Source: JANYGA01 sp031420415 (GTDB taxonomy: Bacteria; Vulcanimicrobiota; Vulcanimicrobiia; Vulcanimicrobiales; Vulcanimicrobiaceae). From it: DNA of 64,000 bases. The DNA lies in contig JANOMT010000029.1 in NCBI GenBank assembly GCA_031420415.1, forward strand, positions 62,001 to 126,000. The letters run 5' to 3'. Below, in pieces: positions 24,566 through 33,589 of this stretch (positions within the stretch are counted from its first letter, which is position 1; each line of letters begins with the position of its first letter). The notes below the pieces were generated by a model. That model saw nothing but the letters and a program-made list of their open reading frames with translations, was not told the DNA's origin and searched no databases. The translations under genes were made by a program, and so were the position numbers.

Positions 24566-26029
24566 ATGCGCGTTCTCGTCACAGGAGCCACGGGATATAT
24601 TGGGGGGCGACTCGTTCCACGCCTGATCGAGGCTGGGCACGACGTTCGGCTCGTCGCCCGAGACTCAGCACGTCTCGCCGGCCGATTCGAACTTGCGGAA
24701 ATCGTCGAAGGCGATCTCTTCGACGAGCCAAGTATACGCGCGGCCCTCGATAGCGTCGACGTTGCGTACTATCTCGTTCATTCGATGACGCGCGGTCGCG
24801 GCGATTTTGCTGAAGACGACCACAAAGCAGCCGAAATTTTCGCCAAAGCCGCGCGCGATGCGGGCGTAAAGCGCATTATTTATCTTGGCGGCCTCGGCGT
24901 CGACGGCGCCTCGCTTTCACACCACTTGCGCAGTCGCCACGCCACTGGCGAGACGCTCCGGTCGACGGGCGTGCTCGTTACCGAATTTCGCGCCGCGATG
25001 ATCGTTGGCTCTGGCAGCGCATCGTTCGAAATGATGCGGTACCTGACCGAACGCCTTCCCGTGATGATCGCGCCGAAGTGGGTCGATACGCCCTGCCAAC
25101 CGATCTCCGTACGCGACGTTCTTTCATACTTGGTCGCAGAACTCGAACGGCCGTCGCAAACGAACGAGATCTTCGAGATCGGTGGCGCCGATGTGTTCTC
25201 GTACAAAGAGATGATGATGCGCTACGCCGCGATCCGCGAACTCAAACGGTCGCTCATCGTCGTGCCGTTCTTCACGCCGCGTCTCTCCTCGGGATGGATC
25301 CATCTCGTCACGCCGATCCCATCATCTATCGCACGACCGCTCGTCGATGGGCTTCGAAATCCCGTCGTCGTACGCGACGATCGCGCGCTCCGCATTTTTC
25401 CGCAGATCGTTCCTGTAAGCTACGAAGTCGCCGTCCATCGCGCACTCGATCGTTATACGAACGTCGGGCCCGAAACGACGTGGTTCGGCGCGTTCGACGT
25501 TCGCGCGCTCCCCGGCAACTTCGCGGGTACGACGCAAGGCATGCTCATCGATCGGCGCATGCGTCGCTCGACGGCGAGCGCACACGCACTTTTCACGGTC
25601 TTCACGAGTCTCGGTGGGACGCGTGGCTGGCTTTACGCCGATGGGCTGTGGGAATTGCGTGGAATCCTCGACCGACTCGTCGGCGGATTCGGCACGCGCC
25701 GCGGTCGCCGGGACGCGACGAACTTACGCGTGGGCGATGCCGTCGACTTCTGGCGCGTCGAGGCATACGAACCCGATCATTTGTTGCGTTTGCGTGCCGA
25801 GATGCGTTTACCGGGGCATGCTTGGTTGCAGTTTGAGATCGTCGACGACGGCGGGCATCGGGCGTTGCAGCAGACGGCGTTCTTCGATCCGCGCGGAGCC
25901 TTCGGGTATCTCTACTGGTATTCGGTCCTGCCGTTCCACGAACTGATCTTCGGGAATATGGCACGCCGTATCGCCCAAGAAGCCGAGGCACTGGACGCGT
26001 TGCCGCACACGCAGGCGCTTCCGGTTTAG
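24566..26029 (+). CDS. NAD(P)-binding SDR-type protein with C-terminal DUF2867 domain
   Basis: This 487-residue protein starts VLVTGATGYIGGRLVPRLIE, the nucleotide-binding motif of atypical short-chain dehydrogenases. The region YYLVHSMTRGRGDFAEDD and VKRIIYLGGLG matches YbjT-like/NDUFA9-like members that lack the usual Tyr-Lys catalytic pair. The C-terminal 150 residues (DAVDFWRVEAYEPDHLLRLR and PRGAFGYLYWYSVLPFHELI) match DUF2867. The family is often annotated as an oxidoreductase of unknown substrate. It is the only large gene in the 24-26.6 kb run of plus-strand genes. Confidence 0.88.
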   Translation: MRVLVTGATGYIGGRLVPRLIEAGHDVRLVARDSARLAGRFELAEIVEGDLFDEPSIRAALDSVDVAYYLVHSMTRGRGDFAEDDHKAAEIFAKAARDAGVKRIIYLGGLGVDGASLSHHLRSRHATGETLRSTGVLVTEFRAAMIVGSGSASFEMMRYLTERLPVMIAPKWVDTPCQPISVRDVLSYLVAELERPSQTNEIFEIGGADVFSYKEMMMRYAAIRELKRSLIVVPFFTPRLSSGWIHLVTPIPSSIARPLVDGLRNPVVVRDDRALRIFPQIVPVSYEVAVHRALDRYTNVGPETTWFGAFDVRALPGNFAGTTQGMLIDRRMRRSTASAHALFTVFTSLGGTRGWLYADGLWELRGILDRLVGGFGTRRGRRDATNLRVGDAVDFWRVEAYEPDHLLRLRAEMRLPGHAWLQFEIVDDGGHRALQQTAFFDPRGAFGYLYWYSVLPFHELIFGNMARRIAQEAEALDALPHTQALPV

Positions 26030-26033
26030 CGCG

Positions 26034-26204
26034 ATGGAAGAGCAGAAGCCTTACCGGGTGTTCGTCATCGACGAGAACGGGACACGGACGGAGATGCCGG
26101 ACCTCATCGTCGCGAGTAGTGCCGACGACATCCGCACGGCGATGGCCGAGACGGTTGCGAATCTCGGGTCAGGTGACGTGGCTACGCCCGAATCGAGCCA
26201 GTAA
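26034..26204 (+). CDS. Small hypothetical protein, 56 residues
   Basis: ATG at 26034, four bases after the SDR stop, opens a 56-codon frame ending at TAA 26204. The peptide starts MEEQKPYRVFVIDENGTR and has the pattern of a small alpha/beta protein with an acidic helix (ASSADDIRTAMAETV). The close spacing after the SDR gene suggests co-transcription. No family is recognised. Confidence 0.5.
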   Translation: MEEQKPYRVFVIDENGTRTEMPDLIVASSADDIRTAMAETVANLGSGDVATPESSQ

Positions 26205-26263
26205 TCACGCTCTGGGCGAGCAACCTGGAATAGGTAACCTCCGTCCCGGGTACGCTCCATAGC

Positions 26264-26491
26264 ATGGACGAAGCCACACGTAAACGCATGCTCGAAACGG
26301 AACTCCCAAATGGGATCGATGGCGATATCGCCCGGGATGCGGAATTGTACGAACGCAATCTCGATCTCCCACACATTGCTGCGGATGTGGCGGCTCGCGA
26401 TTTACACGGCGATTCGACGCGTAAAGCGAGCTCCGAAGAAATCCAGAGCGTGCGCGATGCACTCGCGCGCGAGACGGGGCCGACGACATGA
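26264..26491 (+). CDS. Small hypothetical protein, 75 residues
   Basis: ATG at 26264 opens a charged, probably helical protein (MDEATRKRMLETELP, then SSEEIQSVRDALARE). It overlaps the next small gene by 4 bp (ATGA), which supports both being translated. No family is recognised. Confidence 0.5.
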   Translation: MDEATRKRMLETELPNGIDGDIARDAELYERNLDLPHIAADVAARDLHGDSTRKASSEEIQSVRDALARETGPTT

Positions 26492-26658
26492 TGCATGGTG
26501 AATCTCGCGACAGGCGCCCGGCAAATGAATCGATCGAAGCGAATACGTCTCGCGATGAGCGCGATGTGGAATCCGATACAGATATCGACCTAGCCGTCGA
26601 GATTGATCCCGAAAGCGAAACGATGCGAAACGTCGACGAAAGTATCGAGCGCGCTTAA
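26488..26658 (+). CDS. Small acidic hypothetical protein, 56 residues
   Basis: ATG at 26488 (or 26491) overlaps the preceding stop. The frame runs to TAA at 26656-26658, just overlapping the convergent bchH stop. The product is rich in Asp and Glu (DLAVEIDPESETMRNVDES) with no recognisable domain. The coupling to the previous gene and the uninterrupted frame are the only support. Confidence 0.4.
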   Translation: MMHGESRDRRPANESIEANTSRDERDVESDTDIDLAVEIDPESETMRNVDESIERA

Positions 26659-29600
26659 TCCCCCGCGGCGCCCGCTAGTTGCTTCTTGTACGTCGCGAGT
26701 TCCACGTCTTGGTCGAGCTCGTTGAGCTTCGCCTTGAGTGCGTTCTCGAGATCGGCATCTTCCCACATGCCGCGGCGACGTGTATCCAGGAGCGTCTCGC
26801 CGAGTTCGCGCGTCTTGTGCGGGTTAGCATCGGCGATGCGCTGCCAATCTTCGAGCGTCACCTCGACGGTGCGCTTCCAGAGTTCGGGTGAGATCGTGTT
26901 GCCGAGGGCAGCTTCAGTCGAGCGCATCGCTTTGAAGATATCGCCGAACTCCATCACGCCGGAGTACCCGTGTTCGAGCATCGCGTCGCGCCACGACTTC
27001 GAGTGGAAGCGTGTGAGCACGCCGTTGACGACGACGTTGCGGAAGTTGCGTACGACGGGTTCGCGTTTGGTGAGATCGCTCACCACGATCATCGTATCTT
27101 CCTGACCCATCGCACGTTTGGCCGCACCGAAGGCCGAGGTGAACGAGGCGAACATGTCTTCCTTCACGGGGCCACCGCTCGCCATCTGAATGAGCGGTTG
27201 CTGGATGATCTCGACGAGGCTCACCAGATACTTCTGGGCGTCGGGTGCGGGTTTGATCCGGATCTGCGTGAACTCGGGGATATAGGCGTTCGAGTTGTCG
27301 CTCATCCAGGCGTTGCCGATATCGTTGAAGTCTTCGAAGCGACCCGTATCGAGCATCATGCCGACTTGACCCATGAACGCATCTTCGCCCATCCCGAAGC
27401 AGCGCGCGCGTGCGAGCTGCGGGTCGATGCCGTTTGCGATCATGTGATCGCTATGCTTCTTAACGAAATTAAATTCGTGCGGTTCGTCTGCGGTCGCGGC
27501 GAGATACGCGGCCTCGTGGATGAGTTTGATCGCGCCTGGGAACGTGTTCTTAAAGACGACCGACGTATTTGCGAGAATATCGATGCGCGGGCGACCGAGT
27601 TCGTCGAGTGAGATCAGCTCGGCGCGTTCGGAGCGATTGAAGCGATCCTTCGCGACGCGCGCGCCCATGAGGTCGAGCGCCTGCGCGATACCGACGCCTT
27701 CGCTCTCGAGTACTTCGGAGCCCCAAAGCACGACGCCGACGGCTTCGGGCATATGACCGCGTTCTTTGACGGCCGCATCGAGGATCTGTTTGACCGTGCG
27801 TTTGCCTTTGCGTTGCGCGGCTTCGCGCGGCAGCATGCGCACGTCGGTCGAGGCCATGTTGCGACCCGTCGGCAAGACGTTCCAATCGCCGACGACTTCG
27901 CCACCGGACGACGGTTCGAGATATTCGCCCGCAAGCGTTTTGATGAGGCCTTCGCGCTCGGCATCGCCAACGCGGCCGAGCTCCATGAAGAGTCCGCGCG
28001 CGCGGTCGACGTACGACGCGAGTTGCTCGATATCGTACGGGCTTTTCGCGAGCTTGTGGCCCGCGATCGGCCGCGCTTGCAAGATGCCGAGCATCGCCGT
28101 CTGACGGAGCTTCGCTTTGCCGTCGACGGCCGAACCCGGTCCACGCAAAACTTCCGATGAGAGCAACACGCGACCGGCCTCGCGCAGCAGATCGACGACC
28201 TCATGGTGGTACGTGCCGTCCGGCATGCGGTCGTGCGGGCGACGCGTCAACGCGTCGTAGTCGAAGGCGTAGCAATTCGCGAGCAAGCGATACAGATCGA
28301 CGTCCGCATATTCCAGACACGCGTGGAACGTATCGAGGCGATCTTGCTCGGAGAGATTGCGACCGAAAACGTGCTGGCCCGTCGGTGCGAACTCACCCTC
28401 GAGTGCGACGAGTTCGTCGTGCACCTTCGAAACGAAATCGCGATCCGCGCCACCGGGCGATTCGATCCGTAATCCCGTGCGGTTCACGATCTCGGCGATC
28501 TCGGATGCGACGTCGTCGCGCTTTTCGGTATCGCTCGACATGAGATTGTAGTAGTCGTGCACGAGGCGGTGTAGGTTGCGTAGATCCTCGCTGCCTTCAA
28601 CCGCACGCAACGGCGGGCAGAGATGCGAGAGAATCGTCGCGTACGAGCGGCGACGCGCGATCGAGGCTTCGACGGGATCTAAGATATTGAAGATGTATGC
28701 ATGCGGGCAACTGTCGACGAGAAATTCGGGATAATCGCCCTTGGCGGGGCACCATTCTTTGCCGCGGCTCCACTCGACGAGCCCGTGCGTGCCGACGTGA
28801 ATCATCGCATCGGCATTGAAGCGACGCGTGGCGTAGCGGTACGACGCGAGCAGCCAAGGTGAGGGCGGTGCCTGCTTGTCGTGGATGATCGACATATCTT
28901 CCATGCCCTGCATGTCTTGCAAGAGCACGAGCACTTTACCGTACCGCAATCCCTTGATCGGAATCGTCGACGGCGGTTGACCGAAGACGTCGTAGAAGAG
29001 CGCTTCGTGTTGCGGCGTCATCTCGTGGACCCAGTCGCGCATCTCGCCCGCGGAAACGGCGCCGACGTTGAGATAGCCCGCATACATGTCGCGTAATTTA
29101 TCGGAGACCGCCTTATCGGTCTCGTCGACCTCGCCGACATCGTAGCCCTCGGCTTTGAGCGCGCCGAGCATCGAGCGAAGCGAACCCGCGACGTCCAGGA
29201 AGTACGCGACGCCAACGTTACCCGGTCCCGGTGGAAAATTGTAGACGAAGACCGCGAGTTTCTTTTCGGAGTTCGGGATGTGGCGTAATTTGAGCCAGCG
29301 CGTCGTGATGTCGCCGAGGAGCGTAACGCGATCGGGAATCGGCTCGAGTGCGGAGATCTCGTCGCCCGCCTCGCGCGAGCAGATCGGTGGGAGCGGCTGG
29401 ATGCCTTCGGTCTCCGGTGTAACGACGTTGCCGATATATTCGAGCGATGCGACGCCGAACTTCGAGATTTTCAGTTCCGCTTTCGACATCGCCGCGTTGA
29501 CGGGCGACGTGTAGACGCGCGGCGAGCCGAGATCGCGGATGAGATCGATCGACGCTTCGGGTGCGCCCGCGAACATCGAACCCGCAAGGTACAGCGGCAC

Positions 29601-30566
29601 GTTGTGGTACACGGCGCCGACGAGGTTCTCGCCTTTTTTATTTTTAAGATGGCCACGCGAGACGATGTGCGCGTTGAAAACGGCGGTCATCGAGCAGATC
29701 ACGCCGACGCCCCGACCTTCCCACTCCGCGATCGCCGCGTTGAGCACCGGGTGATTCCAATCGACCAAAAAGAGATCGTGCGTGATGAACCCGATCCGGT
29801 CCCACGCTTTTTTGCCGTACGTTTTGAGATACCACGGCTCGTACCACGCGAGATAGGCTTCGGGCGTTTGAAACATGCCCTTGTGGGCGGGATGGTAGAT
29901 GCCTTCGTTCTCGACTTTTTCGGGCAGGTCGACCTCGCCCGCGAAGCCTTCTTTCGTAAAGTGCTTCATCAAATACAGGAACATGTTCTCGATATTCTTG
30001 ACCGAGCGATTGTTCCAGTAGCCGATCATCACGAGTGATTTGAAGACGGGCTTCTTGAGCATCTTGGCCATGAGCGGCGCGGCGCCGACCATCTTCTGCA
30101 TCCCGAGGAAGCCTTCGCGCGCCTCCCAAAAAGTATCGATCGTCTCGTCGTTGCGCTTCGCGTTGAAGCGCTTGATGTTCATCGAGAGATCTTTCATCGG
30201 GTTCGACTTGTTCATATCGAACTCGAAGCCGAGCGACTTGAACATCAGCGCTTGGAGGCGCGGATCGGGGATGTCGTACCAGAGAAATTTTACGTGCGCG
30301 AGTTCGCCCGCGGCATCCATCTCGGCGAGAAGATTCGCCATGCGCTCCACGACCTCGACGCTCATCGACTGCCAGCCGATGAGGACGTCGGCGGCCTTGA
30401 TCGAGGCACGGAGTTTGTGAATCGCGGCTGGATCGTTGAACTCCGAGGCTCCGAAGTGCTCCAGGGACCAATCCTGTGTGGTGCGCGAGCGCAAGCCTTT
30501 GAATGCCAATCGAATGGCGTTGGCGCGCTCGTCGGGCGCCCAGGAAGAGTAGCCGACGATCTTCAT
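26655..30566 (-). CDS. bchH: Magnesium chelatase large subunit BchH
   Basis: At 1303 residues, this is full length for BchH/ChlH. It binds protoporphyrin IX and, with the BchI/BchD ATPase, inserts Mg2+ as the first committed step to bacteriochlorophyll. The family pattern is visible in MIHVGTHGLVEWSRGKEWC, CPHAYIFNILDPVEASIARR and GVVLWGSEVLESEGVGIAQA, typical of CobN/Mg-chelatase proteins. It is transcribed alone. Its promoter has the GGTGA-N6-TCACC palindrome found at bchL and bchM, and its start codon may coincide with the transcription start. CobN is the main alternative, but the length and acsF/bchM/bchL in the same window favour BchH. Confidence 0.95.
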   Translation of the reverse strand: MKIVGYSSWAPDERANAIRLAFKGLRSRTTQDWSLEHFGASEFNDPAAIHKLRASIKAADVLIGWQSMSVEVVERMANLLAEMDAAGELAHVKFLWYDIPDPRLQALMFKSLGFEFDMNKSNPMKDLSMNIKRFNAKRNDETIDTFWEAREGFLGMQKMVGAAPLMAKMLKKPVFKSLVMIGYWNNRSVKNIENMFLYLMKHFTKEGFAGEVDLPEKVENEGIYHPAHKGMFQTPEAYLAWYEPWYLKTYGKKAWDRIGFITHDLFLVDWNHPVLNAAIAEWEGRGVGVICSMTAVFNAHIVSRGHLKNKKGENLVGAVYHNVPLYLAGSMFAGAPEASIDLIRDLGSPRVYTSPVNAAMSKAELKISKFGVASLEYIGNVVTPETEGIQPLPPICSREAGDEISALEPIPDRVTLLGDITTRWLKLRHIPNSEKKLAVFVYNFPPGPGNVGVAYFLDVAGSLRSMLGALKAEGYDVGEVDETDKAVSDKLRDMYAGYLNVGAVSAGEMRDWVHEMTPQHEALFYDVFGQPPSTIPIKGLRYGKVLVLLQDMQGMEDMSIIHDKQAPPSPWLLASYRYATRRFNADAMIHVGTHGLVEWSRGKEWCPAKGDYPEFLVDSCPHAYIFNILDPVEASIARRRSYATILSHLCPPLRAVEGSEDLRNLHRLVHDYYNLMSSDTEKRDDVASEIAEIVNRTGLRIESPGGADRDFVSKVHDELVALEGEFAPTGQHVFGRNLSEQDRLDTFHACLEYADVDLYRLLANCYAFDYDALTRRPHDRMPDGTYHHEVVDLLREAGRVLLSSEVLRGPGSAVDGKAKLRQTAMLGILQARPIAGHKLAKSPYDIEQLASYVDRARGLFMELGRVGDAEREGLIKTLAGEYLEPSSGGEVVGDWNVLPTGRNMASTDVRMLPREAAQRKGKRTVKQILDAAVKERGHMPEAVGVVLWGSEVLESEGVGIAQALDLMGARVAKDRFNRSERAELISLDELGRPRIDILANTSVVFKNTFPGAIKLIHEAAYLAATADEPHEFNFVKKHSDHMIANGIDPQLARARCFGMGEDAFMGQVGMMLDTGRFEDFNDIGNAWMSDNSNAYIPEFTQIRIKPAPDAQKYLVSLVEIIQQPLIQMASGGPVKEDMFASFTSAFGAAKRAMGQEDTMIVVSDLTKREPVVRNFRNVVVNGVLTRFHSKSWRDAMLEHGYSGVMEFGDIFKAMRSTEAALGNTISPELWKRTVEVTLEDWQRIADANPHKTRELGETLLDTRRRGMWEDADLENALKAKLNELDQDVELATYKKQLAGAAGD

Positions 30567-30572
30567 GGGGTT

Positions 30573-30616
30573 ACGCTAGCGGGCCAAGGCTCTGCGGCAC
30601 GGTGATAGTCATCACC
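30573..30616 (-). promoter_or_regulatory. bchH promoter: Crp/Fnr-type palindrome plus -10
   Basis: GGTGATAGTCATCACC (30601-30616) is a near-perfect palindrome of the form GGTGA-N6-TCACC. Reading towards bchH, 22 bp follow and then TAGCGTAA (TAGCGT at 30578-30573), the same element and spacing as at bchL. With TAGCGT as -10, transcription would start at about 30566, the first base of the bchH start codon, so the mRNA may be leaderless. The palindrome would be centred near -42.5. It is also in the divergent upstream region of the lipoprotein gene at 30699. Confidence 0.65.
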
Positions 30617-30698
30617 CGAAAGTCCTCGACGATAGTCCGGTTAGAAATATTTTCCGGCTCGCAAGAAGGCGTTTGGGAACTTTCTTGAATGTCGCGGC

Positions 30699-32240
30699 AT
30701 GCGATTTCGTCTTGCGACAACCGCGCTCGTTCTTCTGACGAGCGCCTTCTTTACCGCGTGTTCCGGTGGCTCCGGCAGTGCGCCGACCTCGACGGTAGGA
30801 GCGTTGCCGCCCGGCTCGGCGAGCACACCAGCGCCGACGCCCGTTCCCCAAACGATCGCGCCGCTCGGCGTGACGCAGACGGTCGCCGACCTGCGGTTCG
30901 GCTTCGGGCCGACGATCGCGAAGGCTCCCGGTGTCGACCCCGCGGGCGATGCCAAGGCGTTGATCGCCGCCACGTTCGTCTCGCCTGCGTCGGCGCCGAT
31001 TCCGGGCACGATCACGCTTGGGTCCTACGCCACGAACGAACGCTTCGTCTTGCGCGTCCCGACCGCGTGGAACGGCAAGCTCGTCGTGGCCGGCACGCCC
31101 GCGACGCGGAGCGAATTCGCAAACGACGCGATTTGGAGCGATTTCGTGCTCGCGCGTGGGTACGCGTTCGCTTCGAGTAATAAGGGGATTTCGTATAACG
31201 CGGTCGTCGAAAGCGCGGGCGTTACGAGCGCGCCGACGACGGCCTATCCCATCGCATTTAACCCGCTCGGCTTCGAGGCCGCCGGCCTCACGTTGAAGTT
31301 CGGTTTGCTCACGCAATCGGTGCCGACGACGATCGCGGATTGGAATGCCGATTTCGCCGCACTGACGTACAAAATGCAAGATCAACTACGCGCGTTGGTT
31401 GGGAAATCGCCGACGCGCACGTACGCGGTCGGTCTCTCCAACGGCGGCGCTCAAGTTCGTTCACTCATCGAGCAACATCCCGAACTCGTCGATGGCGGTG
31501 TCGATTGGTCGGGCGTCTTCTGGTCGCCGAATGCGAGCTTCATGGATTACATGCCGAAATTCAACACGGCGATGCCATCGTATATCGCGAGTGGCTTCAC
31601 CGATTCGACCGCGCAAGCGGCGATCGTCGCTGCGGGGTATCCGGCCGATATCAAACAAGGTAATCCCGCGCACCCGTCGCTGTGGTCGGAATATTTCAGC
31701 AACGTCTTCCCCTATTATTCCGACCTTACCATTTTCGAATACTCGCTCTATCTCGATCCGCAGGTCGCATCTTCGTTCAGCGGCAGCAAACCGTGCGTAC
31801 CGAATGCGAGCGATCCCGTGCGTCTGCCCGGCACGTGTGCGGCGACGGGAATGGCGCTTCCGGCGAGCCGCGCGTCGTACGTCCCGTCATTTTTTGCGCG
31901 TCAGAAATTCGCGGCGTTCTCGCACACGGGTGCGATCGCGAAGCCGATCGTCTCGATCGCAGGCTCCGCCGACATGTTCATCACGCCACAGAACAACGCG
32001 GTCGCATATCTCAATGCGGTCAACGCCTCGGGCGCGGGTAGCCTCTACCATCAGTACATCGTGACGGGTGGCACGCACGTCGATTCCTTCGCCGCTTTTG
32101 GATACGGCCTACAACCGCAAGCGCCATTCGCTTGGCGCGCATTCGATCAACTCGTCGACATCGTCGAGAAGAAGGCGATCGTTCCGGGGGCGGGGAGCTC
32201 GATTGCGGTTTCAACCCCGAGCGATATCCCCGTTCCGTAA
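30699..32240 (+). CDS. Secreted alpha/beta hydrolase lipoprotein (tannase / hydroxybutyrate-oligomer hydrolase-like)
   Basis: This 513-residue protein has a lipoprotein signal with lipobox FTAC, a Ser/Thr/Pro-rich linker and a large alpha/beta hydrolase domain. The nucleophile elbow is AVGLSNGGAQ. The likely acid is in SIAGSADMFITPQNN and the His is in VTGGTHVDSF. The overall layout resembles tannase/feruloyl esterase and 3-hydroxybutyrate oligomer hydrolases, so an extracellular esterase is likely. The exact substrate is not determined. It lies divergent to bchH and upstream of an acid phosphatase-like gene. Confidence 0.72.
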   Translation: MRFRLATTALVLLTSAFFTACSGGSGSAPTSTVGALPPGSASTPAPTPVPQTIAPLGVTQTVADLRFGFGPTIAKAPGVDPAGDAKALIAATFVSPASAPIPGTITLGSYATNERFVLRVPTAWNGKLVVAGTPATRSEFANDAIWSDFVLARGYAFASSNKGISYNAVVESAGVTSAPTTAYPIAFNPLGFEAAGLTLKFGLLTQSVPTTIADWNADFAALTYKMQDQLRALVGKSPTRTYAVGLSNGGAQVRSLIEQHPELVDGGVDWSGVFWSPNASFMDYMPKFNTAMPSYIASGFTDSTAQAAIVAAGYPADIKQGNPAHPSLWSEYFSNVFPYYSDLTIFEYSLYLDPQVASSFSGSKPCVPNASDPVRLPGTCAATGMALPASRASYVPSFFARQKFAAFSHTGAIAKPIVSIAGSADMFITPQNNAVAYLNAVNASGAGSLYHQYIVTGGTHVDSFAAFGYGLQPQAPFAWRAFDQLVDIVEKKAIVPGAGSSIAVSTPSDIPVP

Positions 32241-32291
32241 CGGACTCGCCGAGCACGCTGGAAACTTGGATGACTTCGCGAATCGGACGCC

Positions 32292-33134
32292 ATGAGGTTA
32301 TCGCGCGGGCTCGTCCCGCTTTTTCTGGCGGCGCTCGCCCTGGGTCTCTCGAGAAGCGATCCGACGTCCGCTGCGACGGGGCTTCCGCATCCCGCACACG
32401 TCGTCGTGATCGTTGAAGAAAACAAATCGTTCGCGCAGATCGTCGGCAACACAAACGCACCGCACATCAACGACTTACTCCGGCACGCGGCCCTCTTTAC
32501 GAACGCCCACGGCGTCACGCATCCGAGCCTTCCGAACTATCTCGCGATGTTTTCGGGTCTGACCAACGATAATGGCGACGGGTGTCCCGCGACGGGCATC
32601 TCGCCGCACGCGCCCAATCTCGGAAGCGAATTGCACGCCGCGCATCGGACATTTGCCGGTTACTCGGAATCGCTTCCCGCGACGGGCTCACCCGTCTGCG
32701 CTGCGGGAACCTATGCGCGCAAACACGCCCCGTGGGTCGCCTTCGATAACGTTCCGCGCGGCAATCACCGAACGTTTGCCGATTTCCCCAAAGTTCTCGA
32801 TCGATTGCCGACGGTCTCGTTCGTCGTGCCGAACGTCGATGACGATATGCACGACGGCACGATCGTGGCGGGTGATAGGTGGATGCACGATCATCTCGGC
32901 GGTCTCTTACGCTGGGCCGACGCGCACGATACGCTCGTCATCCTTACGTGGGATGAGGGATTCGATCGCGACAACACCGTCGCAACGGTGCTCTACGGTC
33001 CGATGGTAAGGCCCGGCCGATACGCACAACGGATCTCGCATTACGAACTCTTGCGAACGATCGAAGACTTCTACGGATTGCCGCCGAGCGGACGGGCGAA
33101 AAATGCGCTCGCCATCGCGGGGTGTTGGCGCTAG
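32292..33134 (+). CDS. Secreted phosphoesterase (acid phosphatase / phospholipase C-like)
   Basis: This 280-residue protein has an N-terminal signal peptide and then HVVVIVEENKSFAQIVG, the metal-binding N-terminal motif of the PF04185 phosphoesterase family. It has GVTHPSLPNYLAMFSG, containing the conserved THPS and the nucleophile region. NVDDDMHDG and LVILTWDEGFD provide further metal ligands. It is about half the length of classical phospholipase C and resembles AcpA-like acid phosphatases. It probably hydrolyses phosphomonoesters outside the cytoplasm. Confidence 0.85.
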   Translation: MRLSRGLVPLFLAALALGLSRSDPTSAATGLPHPAHVVVIVEENKSFAQIVGNTNAPHINDLLRHAALFTNAHGVTHPSLPNYLAMFSGLTNDNGDGCPATGISPHAPNLGSELHAAHRTFAGYSESLPATGSPVCAAGTYARKHAPWVAFDNVPRGNHRTFADFPKVLDRLPTVSFVVPNVDDDMHDGTIVAGDRWMHDHLGGLLRWADAHDTLVILTWDEGFDRDNTVATVLYGPMVRPGRYAQRISHYELLRTIEDFYGLPPSGRAKNALAIAGCWR

Positions 33135-33153
33135 GCGACGAAAGCTCGCGCGC

Positions 33154-33558
33154 ATGGATGAAAGCGCTTCGACCGATCTTGCGACGCTGCCGGGCTTCGC
33201 GTTCTTCGCACCGCAATTTCAAAAAATGCTTGCAGACGGCGCCGCAGGCGATACCACGCATCGTGCAAAGCTGCTCGAAGCGACGCGCGAAGCCGTCGCC
33301 GTTCTCGCCGAACTCGAACTCTTGCAGTTCGTCTATCTTCCGAACGACGACGAAGAAGAAGATGACGAAGAAGATGAAGACGTCGCGTGGTTCAGCATCG
33401 ACGGCGTGGAGATCGACGAAGAGCGCGATGCGGTCATGCTGATCGGCGACGTGACGCATCTCTACGGTGGACCGATCACCCTCGAAGGCGTCGAAGATGG
33501 CGATGACGAGCACGATCATGCGGGTCACGACCACGCGAACGGCGACACCGCACACTAA
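33154..33558 (+). CDS. Hypothetical acidic protein with a His-rich C-terminus
   Basis: ATG at 33154 gives 134 residues. A longer in-frame version begins inside the phosphatase gene and is unlikely. The middle is a run of Asp/Glu (NDDEEEDDEEDEDV) and the C-terminus is rich in His and Asp (HDHAGHDHANGDTAH), so it may bind divalent metals. There is no signal peptide. No family is recognised. It starts 19 bp after the phosphatase gene. Confidence 0.55.
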   Translation: MDESASTDLATLPGFAFFAPQFQKMLADGAAGDTTHRAKLLEATREAVAVLAELELLQFVYLPNDDEEEDDEEDEDVAWFSIDGVEIDEERDAVMLIGDVTHLYGGPITLEGVEDGDDEHDHAGHDHANGDTAH

Positions 33559-33589
33559 TTCTTTTGCGAGCGGGTCGCTGCGGGCTCGG

